NCBI GenBank assembly: GCA_021229015.1
Contig: CM037794.1
Location: forward strand, 39,961,496-40,025,495
Length of the DNA: 64,000 nucleotides
Origin: Solen grandis
Taxonomy: Eukaryota > Mollusca > Bivalvia > Adapedonta > Solenidae
Reading direction: 5' to 3'
Shown here: positions 52,735-61,434 of the stretch, piece after piece
How positions within the stretch are numbered: position 1 is the first letter of the stretch
Layout of the letters: every line of letters begins with the position of its first letter
Notes under the pieces: generated by a model
The model's input: only the letters and a program-made list of their open reading frames with translations
What the model was told of the DNA's origin: nothing
Databases searched by the model: none
Program-made: the position numbers and the translations under genes

Positions 52735-53047
52735 ACCGTCCCCGTTGGCCGAGTGGTTAGTGCGTCCGCCTCGGGTGCGGGAGGTCGTGGGTTCGGTCCA
52801 CGGCTGCGACATACCAAAGTCGTGAAAATGGTACTGTTATAGCTCCCTTGTTTTGCGCTCAATATTTAAGGGTAGTTGCAGTACTGGTTAGCTTGGTATC
52901 AGCATAATGTGACTGGGTGTGGTATCATGCCACATGTCTACGGCATGATACTGCAGTGTGGCAGCACTATATGTGTCTCAAGTAGACATCGTCTCCAAAT
53001 GACTGAAATACTGTCGGTGGGACGTTAAACCCAACAAACAAACAAAC
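52735..53047 (+). mobile_element. tRNA-derived SINE, full length with target-site duplication
   Basis: A box TGGCCGAGTGG (52746-52756), B box GGTTCGGTCCA (52790-52800), the shared SINE body, then the tail "gacgttaaacccaacaaac" ending in (caaa)n. A perfect 12-bp target-site duplication AAGTTACTGACA lies at 52723-52734 and 53048-53059. It is the best-preserved member of the family seen at 42105, 43597 and 48982, so its insertion is relatively recent. Confidence 0.92.
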
Positions 53048-53059
53048 AAGTTACTGACA

Positions 53060-53559
53060 TGCTTAATTGGTTTAATTTTGGTTCTATGTATTTTTTTTTA
53101 TTTTTTTTTTACATGTTTCACATGGGCGAAGAAAAAAACCCATGACTGTATAGGAAATCCATTGGCAATATATTCACTTTAGCAGCATTGGATGGAATTG
53201 ACATGTGATAAAGCTTCTTGGTCTAGCTGATTTTTTTCCGTTGTATTCATTTGAACTGTTTATACAAATTATTTTAATATACCGCTAATGTTTCCTTCCC
53301 TTGTAGGATTTATGCATATGAAAAAAAAAAAAAAAATGAAAAGATTGAAAAACGATTTGGTGTGTCAGTACTATAACCTATCAAAACCCTTTAATTTGTA
53401 ATTGATATACACGGTTTATCTTTTACCTCTAGGTGAAAATGGATTTTACAACAGTAACATTTATGAACGACAACCAAATTTGTATCAATTTCCAATTGTA
53501 ATTAATAAAATAATTCATTTAAACGGGTACTATAATGGAAATTTTGTTTAATGTTACAG
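53060..53559. other. Intron-like sequence
   Basis: T-rich and A-rich tracts (53092-53110, 53322-53336). Two acceptor-like sites occur (ccttcccttgtag at 53301-53313 and acctctag near 53430), but neither leads to an exon I can recognise. Confidence 0.45.
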
Positions 53560-53634
53560 AATTAATAACGATTTTTCCTTCGACGATGCTGTTATAGAAG
53601 AATATGGATGTGAAGTGCACTCGTTTGACCCCAG
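53560..53634 (+). CDS. METTL24-like methyltransferase exon (partial gene)
   Basis: A 75-nt exon bounded by gttacag on the left and gtaggt on the right. It starts with the last base of a codon and ends with two bases of the next. The peptide includes DFSFDDAVIEEYGCEVHSFDP, quoted here only as the segment FSFDDA...YGCEVHSFDP. This matches the start of the Methyltransf_22-type domain in METTL24-like proteins, where the acidic Asp after the second strand lies in the S-adenosylmethionine pocket (family knowledge). I see no preceding or following exon of the domain in the window. The next exon would lie downstream, where the Polinton begins about 400 bp later. So the gene is either split by a large intron carrying the element or has lost its 3' part. 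Confidence 0.7.
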
Positions 53635-54029
53635 GTAGGTCTTCTATTGTATTTATTCTTAAGGTAATCCATCCATCATACAATTATGATCATCTCCGTC
53701 AAGTGGTTGTAGGATTTTTACAGTAAATACTAGCCTTTATAAACTTTGAACAAAAGAGCCTATAACTTCAAGTCAATGGATGCTTGCATCTGCACTGAAG
53801 TCTTTTTAAGCATTTGAAGACCATGATTGACAATCGTCAAGGAGATTGAATAAAAAAACCCACATGCGACCTAAAAATACACCAAAGATCTAATAACCAG
53901 ACAGAGATCCGCAACTCTGACATATATAAGTAAAGGTCAAGCCAAGAGAGGCTCTCGTTATGTGTACGATAATGGGACCGCGATATAATTTGAGATGTAT
54001 AAAATTGTTCATACCAGTTATAGAAGTAG
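53635..54029. other. Intron-like sequence up to the Polinton edge
   Basis: No further METTL24-like exon is visible. The reverse-strand ORF overlapping here has no supporting features. Confidence 0.45.
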
Positions 54030-54045
54030 TATAGGGTGGCACTAT

Positions 54046-54124
54046 GGTACCAAGGTACCATAAATTTTTTTTTTTTATGGTACCGTGGTACCATAAATTT
54101 TTTTTTTTTGGTACTTATGGTACC
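54046..54124. repeat. Cluster of five GGTACC palindromes at the element's left edge
   Basis: GGTACC occurs at 54046, 54054, 54079, 54087 and 54119, plus GGTACT at 54110. They come in pairs around two T-rich tracts (54065-54076 and 54098-54109). Position at the presumed terminus suggests part of the terminal inverted repeat. Confidence 0.8.
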
Positions 54125-54125
54125 A

Positions 54126-54236
54126 AATCTATAGTACCGAATGGTACTCTATATGAAAACAGAATCTATAGTACCGAATGGTACTCTATATGAAAACAGA
54201 ATCTATAGTACCGAATGGTACTCTATATGAAAACAG
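54126..54236 (+). repeat. Three exact 37-bp tandem repeats with an internal palindrome
   Basis: Units start at 54126, 54163 and 54200, so the period is exactly 37. Each contains AGTACCGAATGGTACT, a 6-bp inverted repeat around gaat that echoes the neighbouring GGTACC sites. Confidence 0.95.
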
Positions 54237-54274
54237 ATTTATGTAAAATTGTAAAAATGACAATTGTAAAAATG

Positions 54275-54311
54275 TCCTTTCGAGACATTTGGGTTGGCCC
54301 AGAAAAGGGCC
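54275..54311 (-). terminator. Histone-type mRNA 3' stem-loop and downstream purine element
   Basis: On the minus strand the sequence reads GGCCCTTTTCTGGGCC (54311 down to 54296). It has the size and loop (TTTC) of the stem-loop that ends metazoan replication-dependent histone mRNAs, except that the sixth base pair is T-T where the consensus has T-A. AAAAC precedes it. GAAAGGA follows after exactly 14 nt (54281 down to 54275), in the place of the histone downstream element that pairs with U7 snRNA. It lies 43 nt beyond the stop of the minus-strand gene at 54354. Confidence 0.7.
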
Positions 54312-54353
54312 GTTTTATGAATTGTGGTCCATACCACATGTTGTACAGTCCCA

Positions 54354-54692
54354 TCACATATTGTGGTCTATACCACACGTTTGACAGTCCCATCCCATGA
54401 CATATCTCTTCATCCATCCTGCAAGGAGATGCAAATGACAACGGGTTAGATCCTTGTCACCTATGAAGTTCAGGCTGTCTCCCGATCCCTGTAGTAGGGT
54501 AGATGGTACATCTTCAAAGGTAACTGACAGGTAATTAGGGAGATCTCCCCTTTTTGTAAGAGTGACATATAGATCATACACATCAACTTGGTCGTGATAG
54601 CTGTCTGGGTCGCTCTCTCGTTCCTCATAGCTGGGACTGTCGAGGAACAATTTTAGCAAGTCTGGGGTGGACCTACGTGTGTACGGTCTCAT
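54354..54692 (-). CDS. Unknown Polinton left-end protein, 112 aa
   Basis: I do not recognise this protein. It begins with a basic segment (MRPYTRRS), is acidic and Tyr/Asp-rich around residues 20-45, and ends with a CxxC...H segment (CQTCGIDH). The ATG at 54692 lies 41 nt after a minus-strand TATAAAA (54733-54739), which supports the start. After its TGA stop the same frame continues for 12 more codons encoding a second CxxC...H unit before a TAA at 54315, just before the histone-type stem-loop. The TGA may therefore be a nonsense mutation or a read-through site. It is divergent from the gene at 54940 and shares its promoter. Real coding status is inferred from the promoter and 3' signals. 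Confidence 0.6.
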   Translation of the reverse strand: MRPYTRRSTPDLLKLFLDSPSYEERESDPDSYHDQVDVYDLYVTLTKRGDLPNYLSVTFEDVPSTLLQGSGDSLNFIGDKDLTRCHLHLLAGWMKRYVMGWDCQTCGIDHNM

Positions 54693-54732
54693 GTTTCAAT
54701 CATGAATAATAAAGTATAGAGTATGTGCACTG

Positions 54733-54906
54733 TTTTATAGTACCGGATTGACCTACTTTCTTGTGTTGGCGCACACCAATCAGAGAACGTTATTTTTTCA
54801 TCCAATAAATCAAGTTCGACCTTGACCTGAGTTAGATAGCATTGTCTTCGGCCTTGACATTTTGGGGTGGATTGACCTACTAACCTACTTTTTCTTGACT
54901 ATAAAT
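54733..54906. promoter_or_regulatory. Divergent promoter with two TATA and two CCAAT boxes
   Basis: TATAAAA on the minus strand (54733-54739) faces the gene at 54692, and TATAAAT on the plus strand (54900-54906) faces the gene at 54940. Between them are CCAATCAGA (54776) and CCAATAAAT (54802). The 13-mer GGATTGACCTACT occurs twice, at 54745-54757 and 54869-54881, each just outside one TATA box. This layout resembles divergent histone gene promoters. Confidence 0.7.
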
Positions 54907-54939
54907 TGTGAAATGCTGTGTATGTATTCATTCTTCACC

Positions 54940-55155
54940 ATGAATTTCCTTCGTAAGTTATTCCGACGTGCAAGGAAGGTGTTACGAAAGGAGAAGAAAG
55001 TAGAAGTCAAGGAAGAGGGTATAAAGGAAGAGGGTGTCAACTTGTACCCGAGTTTACCCCCTTTGCCATTGTACCCGGATTTGTCAGGGTTTTACCTGGC
55101 AAATCCAGAAGCCAGCAGGCATTACTGGCGGTATTTGTATTTGAGTGAGTGCTAG
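54940..55155 (+). CDS. Small basic Polinton left-end protein, 71 aa
   Basis: I do not recognise this protein. The N-terminus is strongly basic (FRRARKVLRKEKK), followed by a short Lys/Glu repeat (VKEEGIKEEGV), a Pro/Leu/Tyr-rich middle and an aromatic C-terminal part. I chose the ATG at 54940 because it has a good CACCATG context and lies 34 nt after TATAAAT (54900-54906). An in-frame upstream ATG at 54862 would lie before that TATA box. The gene ends 19 nt before a histone-type stem-loop. It is not a histone. A DNA-binding or nuclear role is only a guess from charge. Confidence 0.65.
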   Translation: MNFLRKLFRRARKVLRKEKKVEVKEEGIKEEGVNLYPSLPPLPLYPDLSGFYLANPEASRHYWRYLYLSEC

Positions 55156-55174
55156 ACACTTCTCAATAAATAAC

Positions 55175-55211
55175 GGTCCTTTTCAGGACCATTACAATGA
55201 TGTAGAAAGGA
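55175..55211 (+). terminator. Histone-type mRNA 3' stem-loop and downstream purine element
   Basis: GGTCCTTTTCAGGACC (55175-55190) fits the metazoan histone stem-loop consensus at every position: a 6-bp stem and a TTTC loop. It is preceded by AATAAC. GAAAGGA follows after exactly 14 nt (55205-55211), as at the other end of the module. An AATAAA at 55165-55170 lies just before it, so conventional polyadenylation is also possible. Confidence 0.85.
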
Positions 55212-55238
55212 TAACTAATACAATTGTCATATGATTTT

Positions 55239-55244
55239 TTTATT
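55239..55244 (-). terminator. Candidate poly(A) signal of the zinc-knuckle gene
   Basis: AATAAA on the minus strand, about 95 nt after the stop at 55339. No histone-type stem-loop is present at this gene's end. Confidence 0.5.
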
Positions 55245-55338
55245 GTGTTTAACAACAAACATGTGTCAGTAACAATGAATTAAACGTGCGTCATACAGCA
55301 AATAATGAACATAACACAACTTTGTTTTTTTTTCAAGT

Positions 55339-55875
55339 CTAGTGTTCAAATGTCATTTTTCGCTTCTTAGCTGGTCGGTTACACTCTGTATTGCTTGTTG
55401 ATGGGTGAGGCTCAGGACACACGATGCATGTGGTGACGCTTCTCTTGCGTTTCTTGGGTTTTACGGTAGGTTTCTCCAACTCAGAGACAGTCTCTAGTAG
55501 CTCAACATCACTGTCCGTCTGTGGCACTGTCTCAACTACGTCATTTTCTGCATTTCACTGTCCACCTGTGCGTTTACTGTAGGTACAGTACTATTCATCC
55601 CTTTCTTAGGACAAGCGGATGCAAAGTGGCCTAGTTCGTGACAACTGTAGCACACTGTAGGTTTTGGGCAATTAGAAACAAAATGTCCCGGTTCATGACA
55701 ACGGTAGCACACCCGTGCTGTTTGAGGTGTTGAAGCTTTCTTCGGCCGATGCATAATGCCCCTTTTCCTGACAGCGGTAGCATGTCACTTGTCTTTCTGT
55801 TTCTAGTCTGATCAGCTTGTCACTGATAGCTTGTAGTTGTCCTTTCACCCAGAACTCAAATGTATTGCAGGTCAT
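55339..55875 (-). pseudogene. CCHC zinc-knuckle protein gene, broken by two frameshifts
   Basis: Three pieces in different frames line up on the minus strand: 55875-55747, 55754-55536 and 55527-55339. They encode a short N-terminal region, three CCHC knuckles (C-x2-C-x4-H-x4-C), then a Ser/Thr-rich tail with KKRKR and AKKRKM clusters that look like nuclear localisation signals. Knuckle 1 (CYRCQEKGHYAS) loses its last Cys at the first shift; knuckles 2 and 3 are complete. The second shift, near 55546-55552, falls in an A4 run. I chose the ATG at 55875 because a minus-strand TATAAA lies at 55936-55941. Zinc knuckles bind single-stranded nucleic acid (family knowledge). The breaks could be real or assembly errors. 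Confidence 0.75.
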
Positions 55876-55935
55876 TCTGAACAGAGCAGTCTGAATCAGG
55901 TTTGAGAGTGATGAAGTGGACGGGTCACACCGCAC

Positions 55936-55981
55936 TTTATAGGCCTGAGATCAGGTGGGCGGAGCTTAGATGTATAAAAAA
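55936..55981. promoter_or_regulatory. Compact divergent promoter between zinc-knuckle and polymerase genes
   Basis: TATAAA on the minus strand (55936-55941) and TATAAAAAA on the plus strand (55973-55981) are separated by 31 bp that include GGGCGG (55957-55962), an Sp1-type GC box. The plus TATA lies 30 nt before the ATG at 56011. Confidence 0.75.
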
Positions 55982-56010
55982 GCTTTGCTCACTTACTTAT
56001 AATCACAACG

Positions 56011-59000
56011 ATGTTGAGTAGTGAAGAAAGCAGCGATGATGATGAGCCACCTGCAAAAAAGACCAAGAGTGATATACGGGAATATTATTCCATACAGCCA
56101 CGGTCACAGAGAACTTCAAGAAAGTTTAAAACGAAGGGCCACGTGTACGATGTTACATTTGAAAGATATAAAAAACCGTTTGAATTTACACATCAACTTT
56201 TCAATGACATGGTGAAACAGTTATACAGAGAAGCACGGGTCAATGACAACGATCAAATTCGTATCTCCATAAATCATCCTGACCTAGCATTTGGTATCCA
56301 CATTCCTTTCGGGAATGCAACACCAATTTCAGGAGATACGCTGTTGAACGAAATAGAGAAAGTATCACAAAGCAACCACAAGTTTGAGATTCATGACGGG
56401 GATCTCCAGTTAGAATGACACATGTCATTATGCCCGAGGGAGGTGGAAGAACAAAAAGAAACGTTTGGATCGCACCTAAGCATTGAGAACATGTCCAAAG
56501 TCAAACGAAGTATGATAAAGATAGACAATGTTCACGACAGTATGTGTTTGGCACGATCAATTGTGGTAGGGATATGTAAACTCAATAAAACGGACGATAC
56601 AGCCTGGAAGAAGCGATGGAATTTGATGAGACAATCTGCAAAATTTCTTCAAAGCCAAGAAGCCAAGACATTGTTAGATAGTGTGGGCATTAGTCCAAAT
56701 CAGCCTTGTGGTATAGAAGAATACAAGAAGATTCAAGCCCACCTTTATCCAGACTATGTGATCAAAGTGTGGCCACAATTTGAGAAAATGGACGTGTTGT
56801 TCAATCACCCACCTCTGACAGACAAAAGCAAAGTGATTCACATTTATCATCATGATAAACATTATGATTGCATTACATCAATCACTGGTTTCCTGGGATG
56901 CAGCTACTTCTGTGAACACTGTAACTACGGTTATAACAACAGAGAAGCTCACTGGTGTAAGAATATTTGTCGGTGTTACGCCTTGACACTATGCCCAAAA
57001 GAAGGATTCTTTCCATGTGGTCACTGTGGTAGAACATTTCATAGTCAGAAATGTTTTGATCAGCACAAAGCGAAACCAGGAAAATCTACAAAAAACATCT
57101 GTGAAAGTGTATGGCAATGCAAGACCTGTGGTCAAATGGTTGTGGGTACAAAGAAGAACCATCTCTGTCCTGGCACTAAAAAAATGCAAGTATTGCAAGA
57201 AAGTTGTGGATGCAGAACACCAGTGTTATATCCCCACGTACAAAGAACCAGAGAACATGAAGTCACCGACTGTACCTTTCATTTCTTTGACTTTGAGTGT
57301 CGATTTGATTCGGGTGAACATATACCAAACTTTTGTGTTGCTCAACGTGCTTGTGGAGACTGTATGTGTCAATCCATGAAAAACCCGTGTCAGAAATGCG
57401 AAGCTGTGGATGAGCCTAGAGAAAAAATATTTCGTGGTAACAACACTTTGTCAGAATTTTGTACATGGCTGTTTCAACCCAGTCACAAAGGTACCACAGT
57501 GATTGCTCACAACTCACAAGGATATGATGCACAGTTTATTTTGAGGCACTTACTGACACATGATACAGCCAAACCAAAATTGATCATGAATGGAAGCAAA
57601 ATTCTAATGATGAAAGCCCATCAAGTGAGATTCATCGACTCACTGAGTTTTCTCAACATGCCTTTGTCCGATTTCCCCGACACGTTTGGATTGACTGAGA
57701 TGGCAAAAGGATGGTTTCCATTTTATGCCAACACGGATGAATACCAAGACTACATTGGAGACTATCTCCCCGTACATTTTTACAGACCCGACAGCATGAA
57801 ACCTGACAAGAGAGAAGCGTTTCTGAAATGGTACAATGCAAAAGTGGCACAAAAGGCTGTGTTTCACTTTCAGTTAGAAATGCAAAAGTACTGCAAATCA
57901 GATGTGGACATCTTGAGACGAGGTTGTGGAGAGTTTAGGAAAGAACTGTTGGTCAGTGACCAAATTGATCCGTTCCTGGAAGCGACCACTCTAGCTCAAG
58001 TGTGCTACAAAGCTTGGCGTAAAAATTCAATGCCTCCAAAGACCTTGGCTGTAATCTCTGATGCCGGGTATCCAAACAAAACTCGATACTCAATCAAAGG
58101 GATTCGTTGGATAGAAACAACTGCTTCCATTGAGAATAAGCACATTCGCCATGCATTAAATGGAGGTGAAGTACAAATTGGACCCTATTACGTTGACGGA
58201 TTCCACAAAGAGACGAACACCGTATACGAATTCATGGGGTGCTGGACACACGGATGTCCAAATTGTTACCAAGGAGAGACAGTGTGAACGGTTACACACT
58301 TCAAACTATGGAGCAGTTATACAATGCCACAACTTTTCGGTTGAAAGACTTGTCTCAACAAGGTTACAACACAGTTGTAATGTGGGAATGTGACTTTGAT
58401 CAGAAATGCAAGATTGAACCGGGATGCTTTGTTTGGTGGACGAACCAATGCCATTCAATTATACCATGAAGTGGATACAACCACCAAGGAAGAAATTAAG
58501 TATGCTGACATTTGCTCACTGTATCCATTCGTGAACAAGTACAAAACATACCCCGTGGGACATCCCAACATCTTAAGTCAAGAGATGATTGATATAAACA
58601 ACATTGGAATGTACAAGGGACTCATCAAATGTCGTGTATTGCCACCCCAAGACCCGTGGCTACCAGTCCTACCTATTCACTGTAACAAGAAAATGATCTT
58701 TACACTGTGCCGTACCTGTGCTGAGGAAGAGTGTGAAAAATGCAATCACACTCTGTACAAACGCATGTTGACAGGTACCTGGACCCATGTGGAAATAGCC
58801 AAAGCTCTTGAGGTAGGATACCAATTGGTAGACGTCTTCCACATCTGGCACTGGGACGCATGGAGTAAAGATGTGTATAAACAGTATATTAACAAATACT
58901 TGAAATTGAAACAAGAAGCAAGTGGTTACCCTAATTGGGTAAAAACAGAAGATGATGAAGCCCGCTTTAAACAGAATTACTTTCAGATAGAGGGTATCTG

Positions 59001-59766
59001 GCTCGACAACGTGAAAAAGAACAAAGGAAAAAGAGCGTTTGCCAAAACCATGTTGAACTGTTTGTGGGGTAAGAATGCACAAAACAATGTTCAAACCAAA
59101 ACCGAGTATGTGACTAAGGTGAACCGGTTGTATGACCTACTCTCCGACCGTCATGTCACTGTGCAGTTTGCCGAGATTTTCGATCATGACAACTTCATGT
59201 TGGTGAATTACTCGGATGAAACAGACGCAACACAGCCCCATTCATCTTCAAATCCAGTGGTAGCTGCCTTCGTTACGTCCTATGCTCGACTTGAACTTTA
59301 CACCCAGTTGGAAAAACTTGGAGATCGGGTACTGTATTTTGACACAGACAGTTGTATGTACATCTATGACCCTGACCAGTACAACATTCCAATTGAAGAG
59401 AGCCAGTTGGGAAAGTGGACAGATGAAGTACCACATGGACGCATTGTCAAATTCGTGGCATTAGGGCCAAAAAACTATGGGTATGAATATATCGATGAAA
59501 AAGGAAATCGACATCAGAAATGCAAAGTAAAAGGCATCACTTTGGATTACAATGCTAGTCAAAAAGTCAATTTTAAGACTATGGTCAACTGTGTACAAGA
59601 TCGCAAACATTACAAGACAGTCATCGAATATGAATCCCGAATCAAGAGACATAGAAATCGCAAAGTGATCAGTGAGACACAGACCAAGACGTTCCGCTCA
59701 GTGTATACAAAGCGCGTGGTCGTGGACAAATATAAGACAGTGCCGTACGGTTACCGACCGGCATAA
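56011..59766 (+). pseudogene. Polinton protein-primed family-B DNA polymerase, frameshifted
   Basis: Replicates the element from a protein primer (family knowledge). The N-terminal piece (56011-56418) is acidic, then basic. After two compensating shifts (near 56415 and 56490) the frame at 56422-58287 carries CxxC zinc-binding pairs (about 56905-57170) and the 3'-5' exonuclease motifs: FDFEC (about 57288), AHNSQGYDAQF (about 57505) and YCKSDVDIL (57889). Shifts near 58265 and 58410 then separate it from the polymerase part at 58390-59766, with motif A (DICSLYP, 58507), motif B (AKTMLNCLWGK, 59041) and motif C (DTDS, 59341). All catalytic acids are present, so decay is mild. The join near 58410 also seems to lack some residues compared with the family. 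The total of about 1250 codons is normal for Polinton PolB. Start supported by TATAAAAAA at 55973. Confidence 0.9.
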
Positions 59767-59828
59767 CCAGTTGGCTTGTAGTCGTGTTGCATAGCCTGAA
59801 CGGTGGTGGAAACATACGGAGATTCACG

Positions 59829-60449
59829 ATGAACACTCTACCAGTAGAAATACAACAGATGATCTACAGACATCTCGTTGAAGCTAATAAGAAACCTGCT
59901 GCATTTTGCAACGAGTTATTTTTCACTTGGGCACAGCGCGTTGGAAACAGAATAATTCACCAGACGATGAAGGATTCCTCTTGTTTAAACCAAGTTTATG
60001 ATATGTTTCATGATGTACGAGGGCGTAATCTTCCAATCAGCTATAAAAGTGTGGTCTTTCAACGGATTTTTGCCATTTACAACCTGCTACGCAACCTGAT
60101 CTCTGACGTGTGGTACATATACATTGAGACCCTAAACATTGATACAGTGGAGAAACTGAACCGTTTTGATGAGCGTATGTATCTCAGATTTGCGATTAAC
60201 CACCGGAACGACACACCAGAGGATATACGTGCCATTTTACTGACTCCAGAACCTATCACTTGTGAGCAAGTGTTTAACATTTTTGGTAAACAGTGCAGCG
60301 CAATATTCAAACAAACGAGGCCAAATCCTAGTGAACAGTTCTTTCAAGATCCCGATTTCAACAACTTAGAAAGGTTTGAGTTGGGAGACGAATCCCTCTG
60401 GGACACCTACAAAATAAGATACTACGCAGAGTACTTGCAAGACGAATGA
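59829..60449 (+). CDS. F-box-like protein, 206 aa
   Basis: The ATG at 59829 is the first in the frame; the frame is open back to 59784 with only non-ATG codons. Residues 3-18 (TLPVEIQQMIYRHLVE) fit the start of an F-box (LPxEIxxxIxxxL), the module that binds SKP1 in SCF ubiquitin ligases (family knowledge). The rest is predicted helical with no repeat domain I recognise. It lies 62 nt after the polymerase stop and its end overlaps the next gene by 4 nt (ATGA), so it may be read from a polymerase or polycistronic transcript. The F-box assignment rests on a short motif and could be chance. Confidence 0.7.
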   Translation: MNTLPVEIQQMIYRHLVEANKKPAAFCNELFFTWAQRVGNRIIHQTMKDSSCLNQVYDMFHDVRGRNLPISYKSVVFQRIFAIYNLLRNLISDVWYIYIETLNIDTVEKLNRFDERMYLRFAINHRNDTPEDIRAILLTPEPITCEQVFNIFGKQCSAIFKQTRPNPSEQFFQDPDFNNLERFELGDESLWDTYKIRYYAEYLQDE

Positions 60450-60703
60450 GAAGTCAAAACATGGGAAATACTTCACTACAGGAAAAAAACATAACTCCAA
60501 TTCGGAATCCATGGCGTAGAGCTGTGTTGTTGGCTGTGCGTGTACTTGGAATTCAATCAGAACAGGCGTTAAGACAATCGGAGGAACTGTTTGACGAAGT
60601 GTGCATGGCTTTAAATGCTATGGGATATACCATGATATTGCCGGAATGGATGATGTATAAAGAAAGACTGATTCATGATGTGTGTCATAGTTTACATTTT
60701 TGA
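60446..60703 (+). CDS. Small unknown protein, 85 aa
   Basis: Starts inside the preceding stop (ATGA overlap). A second ATG at 60461 gives an N-terminus MGNTSLQ, which resembles an N-myristoylation signal. The rest is a likely helical body (residues about 22-60) with many Met, Leu and Glu. I recognise no family. Either start is possible. Confidence 0.6.
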   Translation: MRSQNMGNTSLQEKNITPIRNPWRRAVLLAVRVLGIQSEQALRQSEELFDEVCMALNAMGYTMILPEWMMYKERLIHDVCHSLHF

Positions 60704-60738
60704 CTGATGTTTGTTCAAGTGTTTTATTTGCTATGATG

Positions 60739-60746
60739 TATAAAAT
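60739..60746 (+). promoter_or_regulatory. TATA box for the ATPase gene
   Basis: TATAAAAT lies 44 nt before the ATG at 60790 and after the preceding stop. Confidence 0.5.
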
Positions 60747-60789
60747 AAAATGTTGTCATGTCAATGCTGTTATTATTTCTTGGACCATC

Positions 60790-61371
60790 ATGGAAAGTAG
60801 TTTACTTTTTCAACATCCTAGTAACATTTTCATCTCAGGGCCAAGTGGTTCAGGAAAAACTCAATTTGTAAAAAAACTTATTGAGTACAAAACCGAATTA
60901 TTTCATGCGGTACCACAACGCATCGTCTGGTGTTACAAAGAATGGCAAAGTGCCTACGCACAGTTACAAGAACGTGAAGCTATCAAATTCATTCAGGGTA
61001 TCCCTGAGGATGATGAAGAGATAGTAGACGATACAACCTTACCACACCTCGTCATATTTGATGATATGTTAGGAGAAAAAGATGAGGAGAAAATTAAATT
61101 ATGGTTCACGCGAAAGGGACACCATAGAAATGCCACTGTCATTTACATCACACAAAACATGTTCCAACAATCCAAGGCTAGTCGTACCATCAGCTTAAAT
61201 GCACACTACATGGTATTATTTCAAAACACAAGAGATAAAGGCCAGATCAAAACACTTGCGAACCAAATACAACTACCCCATTTGGTGATGGCGTATCAAG
61301 ATGCAACCTCTACACCTCATGGATATCTTATCATTGACTTTCACCAAGAACACCCGACCAGAATCGTTTAA
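60790..61371 (+). CDS. A32-type genome-packaging ATPase, 193 aa
   Basis: FtsK/HerA-superfamily ATPase that pumps DNA into capsids in Polintons and related viruses (family knowledge). Walker A GPSGSGKT lies at about residues 17-24, Walker B HLVIFDDM at about 91-98 and the polar motif YITQN at about 122-126. The length is typical for the family. The open frame extends upstream to 60700 but contains only a TTG there and passes through a TATA box (60739-60746); I therefore chose the ATG at 60790, which starts just before the conserved core. No break is seen in this gene. Confidence 0.92.
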   Translation: MESSLLFQHPSNIFISGPSGSGKTQFVKKLIEYKTELFHAVPQRIVWCYKEWQSAYAQLQEREAIKFIQGIPEDDEEIVDDTTLPHLVIFDDMLGEKDEEKIKLWFTRKGHHRNATVIYITQNMFQQSKASRTISLNAHYMVLFQNTRDKGQIKTLANQIQLPHLVMAYQDATSTPHGYLIIDFHQEHPTRIV

Positions 61372-61434
61372 GAACAGATGTGTTCCATCGGTGGGTAACA
61401 GGTGAAGATCGAGGACCGACAGTCTACACTACAG

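Noticed and set aside
53430..53510. Missing METTL24-like exon after an acctctag acceptor
   Set aside because: The frame gives about 22 codons to a stop, with no resemblance to the methyltransferase family.
54862..54939. Upstream ATG extension of the 71-aa left-end protein
   Set aside because: It begins before the TATA box at 54900, so a transcript from that promoter would not include it.
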